From the NCBI GenBank assembly GCA_038503075.1, contig JBCAML010000004.1, forward strand, positions 1,633,149-1,697,148: 64,000 nucleotides of DNA. The letters run 5' to 3'. Positions 1 to 10,343 of this stretch are shown here, piece by piece (position 1 is the stretch's first letter; every line of letters begins with the position of its first letter). Under the pieces are notes generated by a model. It did not search any database and was not told the DNA's origin. It saw only the letters and a program-made list of their open reading frames with translations. A program made the translations under genes and the position numbers. This DNA comes from Gyromitra esculenta. Its lineage: Eukaryota > Ascomycota > Pezizomycetes > Pezizales > Discinaceae.

Positions 1-27
1 GGCTTAGCGAGAGACCATACTGTGAGA
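1..27 (+). repeat. LTR-A fragment, 3' end
   Basis: The window opens inside the last bases of an LTR-A copy; it ends at the typical GTGAGA. The next five bases (TCGTA) match the expected target site inside a second LTR-A, so this copy seems to have inserted into the LTR that continues at 28. The rest lies outside the window. Confidence 0.75.
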
Positions 28-139
28 TCGTAGAACTTGTAGAAACATTGCACTCTTCAAACGTGTCAGTACTTCGCCTAAGTAGCACTGTTCACCTTCA
101 GGGATACTGAAGGGCTTAACAAAGGACTGAACCGTGAGA
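28..139 (+). repeat. LTR-A fragment, R-U5 part
   Basis: This is the 3' part of an LTR-A, from the conserved GTAGAACTTGTAGAA box through the GTAGCACTG box and the CTTCAG-GGATA-CTGAAG hairpin to the ACCGTGAGA end. Its 5' part should lie left of the window, beyond the nested LTR. No recognisable internal retrotransposon sequence follows at 140. Confidence 0.8.
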
Positions 140-690
140 GCTGTAGGGGCGTTGAGAATGCATCTATATGGCAGCCAGCGAGGTCTCTATACAACTGTCT
201 ATATAGAGGCTTCATATGTGAGCTTCTGGAGGGGGTTTATATGGCAGCCAATGGAGCAGCTTCCTAGGGGGGTGCTGATGTAGACGAGGAAGGAAGAGTT
301 CAGGGGTTGGAGTGAAGGGAGGCGTGACTAAATGCTCCAAGTCATGTGGGCTAGGGCTCTCTAGCAAGAGAATCCTTCGAAATTTTCTCTAAGTCCCGTG
401 GGTTAGGGTTCGCCTAAGCTCTTTAGGCGGGGGGAGCTCTCGTGGAGGACGGGGGATGGGAAGCTTCCTCTGGGAGGAAAAAGCTGCTGCAGAGAGGTTC
501 CATATTCTCCCAGAGGAAAAAGCTTCTGCAGAGAGGTGCCAATTTCTCCGAGAGAAGAGGTTTGCACTCCTGCTTCTCCAGAAGGCAAGGGAGGTCAGGA
601 AGGTCCAGGAGGAAAACGTCTCCGGGGGAGACATGCCTGATCTCCAGGAGGCATAAATTATTTTTACTGATGCATAGTTTGCAATTCGGC
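140..690. other. Unassigned repeat-like stretch with a short tandem duplication
   Basis: I recognise no gene here. Two imperfect copies of a unit of about 38 bp, each with a run GAGGAAAAAGCT and then GCAGAGAGGT, lie at about 472-549. The minus-strand frame of the LINE ORF1 to the right stays open down to about 389, but similarity to ORF1 proteins is not visible below about 690. Confidence 0.4.
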
Positions 691-2394
691 ATAATCTGTT
701 GAAGATAGCCAGTTCCCTGAAACCAAGGGTTTCAAGGGTGTATCGAGAAGGAAGGGATATGACTATTGTAGAGCACCCCTTGGTTTGTCGCTCATCCGGG
801 AGAAACCATCTAGGGATCTGGGCAAAAGTAATGTTAGGAATATGTTGGGTAATGGCATTGGTGAGGGCCTGGCCTGCTTCTTTGCTGGATCCAATGTAAG
901 TTGGAACATTATGGACAAGGAATTGGCTCCAGCGACTGTTTACGTGGACAGAGGAGGGGGCAAGTTTTAAGTCTGCAAGGGCACTGGTGATTTCCATTTC
1001 GTATTTGACAACTTCGCTAGCCGGAATGGAGGGAAAGGTGAGAAGCATTATATTGCCCTGCATTGTGTATCTTGCAAAGCAGAGCTTGTGAGTGTCTGAA
1101 AGGGCACGGTTGACGGAGGTGAGGATGGCATCTTTTGTAGCTGAAGGTGGGGCTGGTTCCCAGAGTTCAATGATTAGTTCCCGGTTAACCTTGGTAAACT
1201 CTGTCTCACGGTTTAGTTCCTCGTTAAGCCCTTCAGTATCCCTGAAGGTGAGCAGTGCTACTTAAGCGAAGTTCTAACACGTTCGAAGAGTGCGATGTGT
1301 TCTACAAGTTCTACGTGGGGTCTAACTCAAGGCGAGTTAAGTGCAGCGTGATTATACCAGCGACAGCGAAGGTTCTGAGGTAGAACCGAGATAGTATTCA
1401 AATAATACAGGAGAAGGTAAACGAGAACGTTGCTTAAGGAAAGAAGAAGAACAAGACAAAGAACGAACAAAATCCAACGCTTAAATACTCCACTTTCCAT
1501 GCCAAGCCTAATACCCGATAACAACCGAGACACAAAACATTATCCAATAAACCCACAATCCATAACAACCCTTGAGTCTGACCCTAACCCTATACCTAAT
1601 CTTAATCTGTGAAGCTCTGGTTTGAAGAGAGTTTCTTTCTTGGCTTTGGGCTTTGGCTTGATTTGAGCTTGGCCTGGGCCTCCGGCTTTTGCAATGCTCC
1701 CGTAGGATTTTTGGTTTGGTGGGTTCAGAGGAGGGGCCGCATTTCTGCTCCCAAGGCTTTGGCCATTTTCCCTAAACTTGGTTATAGTTTCTTGCAAACT
1801 GTTGATGGTCTTATCGCTTTGCTTAATGGAAGTTGTCAGTTGATTGATGGTGGCGGTAAGTCCACTGACAGTAGCCTATAAGGTGGTGACCTGTTGTTGC
1901 AAAGTAGAAATACATCCATTGGTTTCATTGTGGAGGTTTGCCATTTTGCTAAACTGGCTGCGAATAAGCCAACAAAGATAATCGTTTTTGTCAGTGCCTT
2001 GGCTCGCTTCGGGCACATAGTCAATGCCTTTGGTAAATGTATGTGGGAAGGGGGGCATGGCAGAGTCGTCTTTAAAGAGATGGCTTTCTTCAACAGCAAT
2101 TGAATCATTGTCATTGACAATGTCTTCTGCCATGCTTTCATCAGTGATATCGATAGTATCAGGTGATACAATCGGGTCTTCATTAGAAAGACCAAACGAT
2201 CCAAATCCAGGAGTAGCACTAACAGCAGCCATGTCTTTGACTGGGGAGCAGGAGTGTTGGGGAGCGGGGGAAAGCCTTGAGAGGTTTCTCTTATGGCCAG
2301 CAAGTTGCTTGGGTGTGAAGCTGAACTGTACAAGTTTCAGCAGTGAGGGGGACGGTGAATGAGATTGCCTGGGGGGAGTAGACAGGCCCTCCAT
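690..2394 (-). pseudogene. LINE (Tad-type) ORF1, interrupted by a solo LTR
   Basis: Read on the minus strand from the ATG at 2394, this is an ORF1/gag-like protein of a Tad-clade LINE: a Ser/Pro-rich N-terminus, a short heptad-like stretch with an in-frame stop near 1878, then a basic KPKPKAKKE stretch. After removal of the LTR at 1204-1614 it continues into an RRM-like part (motifs SRWSQFLVHNVP, IPRWFLPDE and STIVISLPS). The last two align in kind with the PPRWLTLPEK and SSIVITLSG motifs of the other ORF1 copies here. The zinc-knuckle C-terminus seen in those copies is missing. It is a dead, truncated copy of a LINE subfamily different from the half-LINEs. Confidence 0.7.
1204..1614 (-). repeat. 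Solo LTR-A
   Basis: 411 bp, begins TCTCACGG and ends CTGTGAAG on the plus strand. It is flanked by the perfect 5-bp duplication CTCTG (1199-1203 and 1615-1619). The TTAAGCAACG box, TATTTAAG-type TATA and the CTTCAG hairpin are present on the minus strand. It is inserted in a LINE ORF1. Confidence 0.92.
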
Positions 2395-2705
2395 GTTTAG
2401 ATTAGGCAAATGCGCCCGTAGAAAATAAGAGTAGATATGGAGGAGGCAGAAAGTCTTCAGTTGTTGGAGGCAGCACTCAGCTGTTGGTGATAGTAACCGT
2501 AAAATGAGTTCCCAGGGCTAGTGCAGGTGAGCCAGTAGATTCTCCTGGTCGGGCTGTAGACCCTCCAGGCAAGTGGTGGACAAATGTGCCCGTAGGAAGC
2601 AAAAGGAACAGAAACAATATTAAGCTTGTGGAAGAAATGAAGCCAAATGGATAGAGACTTTTGGGCGTGCGTTATGTGGTTGCAACGTAGATTTTGGAGG
2701 TTTCG
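2395..2705 (-). other. LINE 5' untranslated region
   Basis: The part at about 2,610-2,705 resembles the 5' UTR shared by the other LINE copies of this window (reverse complement of GAATGAAGCC, GACTTTTGG and GTTGCAACG boxes in the same order and spacing). This marks the likely 5' end of the LINE whose ORF1 begins at 2394. The bases in between are unassigned. Confidence 0.55.
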
Positions 2706-2744
2706 GTTAACTTCTCATAACTCAGCCAGTACTTGTCAGATTGA

Positions 2745-3400
2745 CTTCATCTTTTCACAGGAGCTCCCTCATATACCCTCCGGACCATGCTCTGCCGGAC
2801 AGTTTGGCTTGACGACCAGGGAGTTACTTCTACCCTCCGGGATGCGCTTTTTGAGCCCATGTCCCCCCTTCTCCAATAATATGGATCAGGATGGTTTTGC
2901 TGTTGCAGTGGGGCTAGTAGCACCCGATAGAACTGTCTGGAGACTTCTTCTGAGCCCTCTACATGTGTTGGCTTGTACTGGATCGCCTGCGCCGGGTGCA
3001 GTGCACCCACTACGTCAGTGGTTCTTACTGAGGGGTAACCCCAAGCGCTATCCAATCCAACTGCCATGAGTGTCTGCAATGTTATCATCAGCTAGTCACG
3101 TAGCTAGAGTTCTTGGCCTATGGAAGAGAGTCTCCACCATCCAAGTCTCACACCAGTAGTGGTTGCCTGTCAGCAGAACCCCTCCTGGTGTTACCTCATA
3201 GGTCATATGCATCATGGGGTGGTGGTGTGGCACATGGGAGCGATCCTGCGCCATACTCCACTTCTCCAACTAAGTAGGGTAACTGGTACCCAGCTGTTAC
3301 CCTGCAGTGCCGGGCTCCAGCTGTCTACTAAGTTCAATGACTGCACACGACTAAGATAATACTGCTCATGACATGTAACTAATGGTGTACCATTACACAT
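2745..3400 (-). repeat. Diverged relic related to the LTR-C U3 region
   Basis: On the minus strand this stretch resembles LTR-C: a GGAGAAGGGGGGACA box, then AAAACTGTCCGGC-like and GAGGGTATATGAGGG-like boxes in the LTR-C order. TACCAGTTACCCTAC at its start resembles the first 80 bases of LTR-C. Similarity is partial, and no target duplication could be defined. Confidence 0.45.
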
Positions 3401-3629
3401 TTAACATAGCTAATATACTTATCCAGGGCTTTGCTCTTGCTAAAACCCCTTGTCCTAACTCAAAATCTCATGAGGATATGATAAATGAGTGCTGGAAATA
3501 TTCAATTACCTGTTTGATTAGATCTTAAGTTGGTAACATGTCCCAAGCCCCTGACGTAGTTTCTGTCTCGCTTGTATGTATCCCTGGCGATGTATTCCCA
3601 AGCTAGAAGGTCAGTGGTTGCTAATGCGC
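3401..3629. other. Unassigned sequence
   Basis: I see no coding or structural signal in this stretch between the LTR-C relic and dispersed repeat X. Confidence 0.4.
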
Positions 3630-3855
3630 ATCAGCAAGACTTCATTTGCGCCATGAGATTGCTTAGCTGCGCCCGGGCACACGCCATCCGCCCCGTGTCA
3701 TTTGGGCGCCCCAAGCGCCCTGGGGAGTGCTCCAGAAGCCTAGTGTGTCAAGCACATCTGGATCTTCTGCTGCAATCTCTGGTGCCCCCAGCTGCGCCTG
3801 AGCTTCTGCACTGTTCTCTGTGGTGCCAGATCGATTGCTTGTCTCTCCTGCTGGG

Positions 3856-4266
3856 TTTCACAGATTGAATCGGGTAATGGATTAGGGTTTGGTTAACGGT
3901 TGTAAACGTGCTTCGGTTGTGGTATAATCTCTTTGTTGTTCGGGAATTTTTGGTTATAGGTTTTTGTGATGGAAAAGCGAGGTATTTAAGTGATGGATTT
4001 TGGTCGTTCTTGTTGTCTTTCTTCTTCTTCCCTTAAGCAACATTCTCGCTTACCTTGTTCTGTATTTGCTAGAATACTACCTCAATTCTACCTCAGAATC
4101 CTCGCTGTCACCGTGAAACCAATACACTTAACTCGCCTTGAGTTAACCCCCATTCTAGAACCTGTAGAAATCACTGCACTCTTCAAAATGCGTTGATACC
4201 TCACTTAAGTAGCACTGCTCACCTTCAGGGATATTGAAGGACTTACAGAGCAACTCAACCGTGAGA
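3856..4266 (+). repeat. Solo LTR-A
   Basis: 411 bp, begins TTTCACAG and ends CCGTGAGA. The flanks CTGGG (3851-3855) and CTGTG (4267-4271) both derive from the CTGCG found at the uninterrupted site in the 43-kb repeat X copy, so the duplication has decayed. P2 here is the AACTC/GAGTT variant. Confidence 0.92.
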
Positions 4267-4428
4267 CTGTGCCAGAAGCAAGCTCTAACCCTGACCCTGA
4301 GCACTTAGCAAAATCTATGGAGTCAAAACCCTTGCTCTGCGCACCCCCCCCCCACAGCGCGCATCCCCCCACAGTGCACAACCCCCCCATCAAGCACACT
4401 ACACCATTCCTCTCACTTCAAGACGCTC

Positions 4429-4852
4429 TTTCATGGATTGACTTAGGGAAGGAGTTGTGGTTCGGATGGTTGTATAATCCCTTTGTTGTTCGGTTATGTT
4501 TTGGGTTAGTGCAATAATGTCTTTGTGTTTCGGTTGTTGCCGGGTTGTTGTTGGTGCTACTGAAAAGCGGGGTATTTAAGGAAGGATTTCGGTTGTCTCT
4601 GTTTCTCTTCTTCTTCTTTCCTTAAGCAACGTTCTCGTTTACCTTCTCTTGTAACTGCTGAATACTATCTCGGTTCTACCTCAGAACCCTCGCTGTCGCT
4701 GTCCACTTCGCTGCACTTATCTCGCCTTGAGATAGACCCCTCGTAGAACTTGTAGAAACACTGCACTCCTCGAACGTGTTAGTACCTCGCTTAAGTAGCA
4801 CTGCTCACCTTCAGGGATACTGAAGGGCTTAACGAGGGACTGAACCGTGAGA
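4429..4852 (+). repeat. Solo LTR-A (best-preserved example)
   Basis: 424 bp, begins TTTCATGG and ends CCGTGAGA, with perfect duplication CGCTC (4424-4428 and 4853-4857). TATTTAAG lies at 4573-4580 and TTAAGCAACG about 40 bp later. The empty site is visible in the repeat X copy near 44,030. Confidence 0.95.
4672..4836 (+). promoter_or_regulatory. Structured RNA domain in LTR-A R-U5
   Basis: Four hairpins can be drawn: P1 GGTTCT/AGAACC (4672-4688, loop ACCTC), P2 TATCTC/GAGATA (4718-4734, loop GCCTT), then a conserved GTAGAACTTGTAGAA box. An outer stem P3 pairs CTCG.TTAAG (4786-4795) with CTTAACGAG (4828-4836). It encloses GTAGCACTGCTCACC and the inner hairpin P4 CCTTCAG-GGATA-CTGAAGG (4808-4826). 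Other LTRs change both sides of these stems together while loops and linkers stay fixed. Function is unknown; packaging, priming or translation control are possible. Confidence 0.75.
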
Positions 4853-5333
4853 CGCTCTCAGAGCCTCCTCCAGAGCCTCCAAAGCCTTCCATACTACTAG
4901 TAATACGACTTCTCTTCCTCATCGAGAGTTTTGATTGGTCACTTGTACACAGAATGCATGCCTGTTATGTAGCTGACAGCGGCAATGTCAGCTTGCATTT
5001 AAACTGTCGCTTTTTAGATGAAGATCCACTATAGCGTTATAGTAAACTGTCTTTTAGTGGACAAAGTCGATGATTAACTGTATAATTGATGTCGCTAGTA
5101 AGACAAAGATACATATGTATACTTCCGCTGCATAATTTTCTCCCAAATACCCTCTTTAGAAGCTCTCACTGATGCCCTCCAATCTCCTGCCAAAGCTCTC
5201 CAATAGTGTAGGTGTGCTGTCGGTCGCCCTTTGGCAGTGAAAGTTGTGAATTTGAGTGATATTTTATGGGTCACTTAGCTTTCCTATTACCTAGCCCTCT
5301 CCCATCAACGTGCCGTGTGCAATCTCCCCTATA

Positions 5334-5509
5334 GCTACCCTTATTGCTTCCTTTATTGCTCCCCCTAAAGTTCGCCCCCAAAGCCTTCCCCATAGCTTCC
5401 GCCTCCTTGCTTTCCTATTCTGCTGCTTCAAACATCCCATTCTTACTGCATAGAAGCTTGCTAATCAACTGCTTTAGTGCCTACTTTCTTCGCGATTCAG
5501 AGCCTCCTT
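5334..5509. other. Unassigned sequence
   Basis: C- and T-rich stretch with short repeated GCTTCC/GCTCCC words next to the minisatellite. No gene is seen. Confidence 0.4.
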
Positions 5510-5875
5510 CATGACCTGTTTCCGACCTGCATCAGAGCCTGCTTCCAATCGACTCCGGGGCTGTTTCCTGCCTGCTTTGGGGCCTGTTTGCTGCTTGCTT
5601 TCCTGCTTGCTTAGGCGCCTGTTTTCAGCCTGCTTCAGGACCTGTTTCCTGGGCACTTTTCTGCTTGCTAGGGCACCTGTTTCCTCCTCGCTTTCCTGCC
5701 TGCTTCAGGGCCTGTTTCCTGCTTGCTTTCCTGCTCACTAGGGCGCCTGTTTCCTGCTTGCTTTCCTGCTTGCTTTTGCGCCTGTTTCCTGCCAGCTTCG
5801 GGGCCTGCTTTCCTACTCGCTTTCCTGCTCGTCTAGGCGCCTGTTTCCTGCCTGTTTAGGCGCCTGTTTGTCGGA
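5510..5875 (+). repeat. Minisatellite, units built on CCTGTTTCCTGC
   Basis: About ten degenerate tandem units of roughly 30-40 bp, each combining CCTGTTTCCTGC, TTGCTTTCCTGC and GGGCGC or AGGCGC words. The array is open in one plus-strand frame (a Cys/Leu/Phe-rich repeat), which I regard as a by-product of the unit length. It abuts the LTR at 5882. Confidence 0.85.
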
Positions 5876-5881
5876 GGTTAG

Positions 5882-6280
5882 TCTCGCGGTTCAGTCCCTT
5901 GATAAACCCTTCAGTATCCCTGAAGGTGAGTAGTGCTACTTAAGCGGGAATCCAATACGTTCGAAAAGTGTGAGGTTTTCTACAGGTCCTAAGAGAAATG
6001 TACTTCAAGGCGAAGTATCAGCGATGGTTCACAGCGGCAGCGAGGATTCTAAGGCAGAACCGAAGTAGAATTATAACCAATACAACAGAAGTAAAACGAG
6101 AATGTTGCTTAAAGAAAGAAAATACAATAACAACAAAAATCCCTTCCTTAAATAGCCCGCTTTGATCATCCCATGACTCATACCCGAACATAACCGAACA
6201 ACAAAGACATTGTCACTCGAACCGAAATCGTTACAACCAATCTAATATCCTTAACCCATTACCCGGTTCCATCCATGAAA
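5882..6280 (-). repeat. Solo LTR-A
   Basis: 399 bp, TCTCGCGG...CCATGAAA on the plus strand. The flanks GTTAG and CCAAC do not match, so the duplication is lost or the ends recombined. P2 is the TACTTC/GAAGTA variant and P1 contains a G-U pair. Confidence 0.88.
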
Positions 6281-6301
6281 CCAACCCTTAAGTTTATTAA
6301 T

Positions 6302-6672
6302 GACAGGATGGTACATTGGTGCTGGCCTACTTTAGTAGCCCAGCATTGGGTGATGCCGTAGTCAACTATTTCTGCAAGGAAGGCAGTGTAGCTCAACATG
6401 CCGAATTACAAAGTTACTTTTGCCCTCTTAGATGGACAATAATCTTAATCACAGCAACGGCAATATCATGCGCACTACAGGAGCATGCAAGCAACTGCGT
6501 TAAACACAGGCCAGTGATTGAGTTTAGCCAGGATATGTTTTCAAGTACGATCATCTCAGCTATAGTGATGATTCTCGCACCAACCTACACAACAGTGTAT
6601 ATCCAATTACAAAACATAGCCAAAGAACTTAAACCAGCACGGCAACAAAAACTACTCGATTGGTACATCAAA
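6302..6672 (+). pseudogene. Fragment of an unknown protein, possibly DUF6532-like
   Basis: An open frame without its own ATG runs from a stop at 6301 into the LTR-C that starts at 6673, giving about 124 codons. The protein has an FSSPALGDAVVNYF-like start and a hydrophobic middle, then EFSQDMFSS. This order (helical 'PAL' start, small-residue helix, F-x(n)-F segment) reminds me of DUF6532 proteins of fungal repeats. I could not confirm that. It is cut on both sides, by LTR-A remains and by the gypsy-C LTR, so it is a remnant. Confidence 0.35.
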
Positions 6673-7619
6673 TGTTATACTGGTACCTTTTGAAGGAGTT
6701 CCTGGCCCTGGAGTTACCCTATCTTCGGAGTTACCCTACTTTAGCACCTTTCAGATCTGGACTGGTGCCTGTTACCCTGCCTCCAATCCTTCCAGCAGGT
6801 ATAGTATTTGGAGAAGGGGGGACAGCACCAGAAAAGACCTGTCCCAGAGGGCAAAAGTAACCCCTAGGCCATCAAGCAAAACTGTCCGGCGGAATGGGAC
6901 CCAGAGGGTATGTAGGGGAAGTGTCTGGCTTTGCTGTGGTTCAAACCGATTGCGAATCGGACCAAAACTGGTGGAGCTACAGACCGACAAAGATCAGGGA
7001 ACGCAATGCTACGCAACAATTCGGATAGGCGAAATGATCGTCTTGAAGAGACGAAAGCAATGAAGACGAATACGTAACTCCCATGTTATCGACATGCATA
7101 CTGTTCGGAGAATCGCAGATCGGGGCCAGGGAACTCAATGGGGTACTGGGTATGGAGATAAGGCGAAGTGGTTTTATGTTGTCATAGTAGTTAGCGCCTC
7201 TACACCACACTATACCCAAACATAGTAGAGAGGAGGCATTATAAATACTCTCGCAGTGGATGTAAACTCTGAGTTGGATCATTAGCGAAGAAGAACAAGA
7301 CTTATCAATATTATATTGTTTCTAGCAAAATCACTTCCGTGCAATTTACTCTTTTACTTGTGAATTACTTTTGTCTCACTTAGCAAGGCCTTGGCCCTTC
7401 AGTGTTCGCAATTAAACCTTACTATTGGAAGTTCTTCACGGAACCTTGCTTGATCCCTACTTTGAACTCTATGGTTATCTTTTAGCGGTTCATAAGAAGC
7501 AGTTAGGACTTGTGCCTGTGTATTGTGTTGCGGATAGCAACCGGGCAGGTTATAGTGTCTAGATTGTTATCTAAAGCTTCTTGGAGATCTCCTGTGCAGT
7601 AAGAAGTACCGGTCTTACA
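6673..7619 (+). repeat. LTR-C, 5' LTR of gypsy element C
   Basis: 947 bp, canonical TGTTATAC...GGTCTTACA, same length as the LTR-C at 45,628-46,574 and nearly identical to it. A TATA-like ATTATAAATAC lies near 7230. A gag frame begins 43 bp downstream, so this is the 5' LTR of the element at 7.6-14.07 kb. No 3' LTR remains in place. Confidence 0.9.
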
Positions 7620-7661
7620 GTATATTGATAGGCATATCAATACTTCAGTTATTCAACTACA
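7620..7661 (+). promoter_or_regulatory. Candidate primer-binding region of gypsy element C
   Basis: The first bases after the LTR are GTATATTGATAGGC; TATTGATA with its left neighbour is complementary to TATCAATAT at about 7302-7311 in the LTR. This could be a self-primer, but the match is 9 AT-rich bases and about 75 bp from the TATA-like box, so it is weak. No tRNA-type TGG start is present. Confidence 0.3.
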
Positions 7662-9933
7662 ATGGCGGATGTATTTGTGATGGATACAGACATGTCGGAC
7701 GGCTCTGAGGATCCCATCTCGAAACACTCTTCGAAGAACTCCTTGGCCTGTCGAAGAACTACCCATCTTACACCCGCTCCTAAGCCCTTCATTCCAAAAC
7801 ACTTCAAGCCACATCCGCAATTCCTACGGAGCAGTGCTCAAATTGAGGATGTCCATGCACTGCGTGATAATCTCATGATTACGCTAAACGAAGCCTTTAG
7901 ACACGTTGTACTAAGGCAAGAAGAGGCTCAGGCAGGAAACACCGTTGCCCTAAACCAACTTAGCTTACAGGCTCAAAATCAATATCTGAACCTAACCCAT
8001 ATCCAGCAGTGCATGGCAGACCCACAGGAGTTCTCGGCCAAAGAACTTGCCCTTATCGAGGTACTAGTTCACTGTCTTGGTAATAACATTGGCCTGGCCC
8101 TGCAACAGCAAGGACATGAGGCACACCAGCGCATTGGAAGGGTGGAAACAGTAGTCAAAGCTATAGTGGGGGAAACAGTAGGAGAAATGCAAAGACAACA
8201 AAGTCAGCTTAAAGATCAGGGAGTGTTACTCAGTCAGATCACTCAACATATTCGTGCTCAGTCAGAACTACCAGCCCGATCAGAAGCAGGCCTCAGCGGC
8301 TCTATTCATGCACCCCAACTGCCTCCCACTAGAAGCGAGAAAGGAAAGGAACCAACCCAAAGTGAACGAGGTGAACCCTCTGGAGCTCACGGGGGTAATG
8401 GTGGGCAGCCCCCACATGGACCCAACTACTGTGTTGGTGCTGGTGTCCCTGGATCAGGTGAAGGATCGTCATCGGATTTCACGGATGGAACCCGGTGATG
8501 AGATAAGTTGAAGTTGTTGGTAGTAAGCAAAGGGTTGTTGGAGCATAATGACTTTGTTGTTCGGTTGCGTTTCGGTTAGTGTTAGGTTGTCGTTTGTGTT
8601 ACATGAAAGCGGGGTATTTAAGTGATGGGTTTTGGTCGTTCTTGTCTCTTCTTTTTCTTCTCTCTTTAAGCAACGTTCTCGTTTACCTTCTACTGTAATT
8701 GTCGAAATACTATATCAGTTCTACCTCAGAACTCTCACTGTCGCTGTTTACTCCGCTGCACTTATCTCGCTTTGAGATAGACCCTTTGTAGAACTTGTAG
8801 AAAACACTGCACTCTTTGAACGTGTTATTACCTCGCTTAAGTAGCACTGCTCACCTTCAGGGATACTGAAGGGCTTAGCGAGGAACATAACCGTGAGATC
8901 GGATGATTCGGAGGAAGAAAGGGCCAGGAAGAACATTGAAGATACCAATCGATGGCTGGCCAACAGAAGAAGAGAAAGAGAAAACCGGCGGAGGAGGACA
9001 CCAAGTAATGCTCCTCCACAGCCACCCCCCTCAAATAAGCCTGGTGAGATGGTAACCACCATTGATCACAGGTACCCCCAAGCGTCACCGTCATCACGAC
9101 ACCACAAGATCCCGATCGGTGAACCAGAAAAATTCACTGCTGCCACAAGTCAGGATCTCAGGGCATGGATTCGAAGCTGCGAAGTATATTTTGAGATGAA
9201 CGAGTGGCTTTGGACCAGCGACCGACACAAAATCCACTATGCCGCCAGCCGTTGTGAAGGAAACAAGGCTCGACCATACGTTGTTATGTATACCAACAAG
9301 ATGGACGGAGCCGAAGGACAAATCCAGGAACCGGAGTACACCTATTGGGCAACCTTCTCACTGAAGATGAACGAAGTATTCTGCTCTCCGGATGAAAAAC
9401 GCGATGCCATATATGCCATGGATAATATACCTTACACAACCATCGAGGAACACATCCTCAAAATGAGCAACCTAAACATAAAGGTTGGGATGGCTGGGAC
9501 ACTGTGGAGGATGAAGGTCTAAGCAAAGATCCCTCTCAAGATACGAGAGTTGATGGTAGGGTGTGGCCCATTTGATGATGATGTGCAGTGGCTGGAGGCG
9601 TTGTGATCAAGAGGAAGGCCGTGGGAAGAGTATTTATATCACCAGAAACTGGAGAATAGAGGTCTCTCAGCAACGGATGGTTGGGGGAAAAAGCAGGAGA
9701 AAAAGCAGGAGGAACGTCGGGAAAAGGAGTTTAAAAGCAGAGTCAAGAAGGACTCAAAAAGTAATGCCAAGGAGGATACCCCTAAAAAAAGATGCCCCTC
9801 CCCCCACTAACAGCACCGGAGATGCCTCTGATTGGAAGGCCGCTCATGAAGGGGTAAGTCGGGACCTAGTAGATCGACACAGGCGGGAGAAACACTGCAC
9901 TAGGTGTGGTCGGCCCGACTGTCACTGGAAGAC
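7662..9933 (+). pseudogene. gag of gypsy element C, interrupted by a solo LTR
   Basis: The ATG at 7662 starts a gag protein. The frame runs to 8476, is interrupted by the LTR at 8477-8898, and resumes in the same frame at 8904 when LTR plus duplicated 5 bp (427 bp) are removed. It holds a Gln-rich N-terminal helix region, an acidic/Arg-rich linker (EEERARKN) and the retrotransposon gag core (EKFTAATSQDLRAW, WLWTSDRHKIHYA). The frame stops at 9522, after which Lys-rich gag sequence continues with frame breaks. A zinc-knuckle-like CTRCGRPDCHWKTC is split by the LTR at 9934. It is no longer functional. Confidence 0.85.
8477..8898 (+). repeat. Solo LTR-A in gag
   Basis: 422 bp, TTTCACGG...CCGTGAGA, with perfect duplication TCGGA (8472-8476 and 8899-8903). 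P1 is the AGTTCT/AGAACT variant. Confidence 0.95.
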
Positions 9934-10338
9934 TCTCACGGTTGAGTCTCTCGTTAAGCCCTTCAGTATCCCTGAAGGTGAGCAGTGCTACTTAAGCGAG
10001 GTCACAACACATTCAAAGAGTGCAGTGTTTCTACAAGTTCTATGGGAGTCTATCTCAGAGTGAGATAAGTGCCGCGAAGTAAACAGTGACGGCGAGAGTT
10101 CTGAGGTAGAACCGAGATAGTATTGCGACAATTACAGAAGAAGGTAAACGAGAACGTTGCTTAAGGAAAGAAGAAGAAGACAAAGAATGAACAAAATCCA
10201 ACACTTAAATACCCCGCTTTCCATGCCAAGCCTAATACCCGATAACAACTGAAACACAAGGACATTATCCCATAACCCACAATCCATAACAACCCTCGAG
10301 TCTGACCCTAACCCTATACCTAATCTCAATCTGTGAAA
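9934..10338 (-). repeat. Solo LTR-A splitting a zinc knuckle
   Basis: 405 bp, TCTCACGG...CTGTGAAA on the plus strand, perfect duplication AAGAC (9929-9933 and 10339-10343). Removing it restores the gag codons for HWKTC at the end of the zinc knuckle. Confidence 0.95.
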
Positions 10339-10343
10339 AAGAC

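Larger units (their letters stand above)
3630..5333 (+). repeat. Dispersed repeat X, copy 1, with two solo LTR insertions
   Basis: From CATCAGCAAGACTTCATTTG onward this matches the sequence at 43,638-45,237 over its whole length once the LTRs at 3856-4266 and 4429-4852 are removed. It includes a CAC-rich, C-run simple-sequence stretch (4,340-4,395) also present in the other copy. No coding function is recognisable. The 43-kb copy shows the sequence before both LTR insertions. Confidence 0.8.

Noticed and set aside
4741..4852. Hammerhead or other self-cleaving ribozyme in the LTR domain
   Set aside because: The conserved boxes (CUGANGA with GAAA in the right stem context) are absent: only GAAAC and CUGAAGG occur, at wrong places. 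I also saw no HDV- or twister-type core.
5511..5859. Cys/Leu-rich protein-coding genes in the minisatellite
   Set aside because: Open frames arise from the repeated unit; there is no start context, domain or partner.
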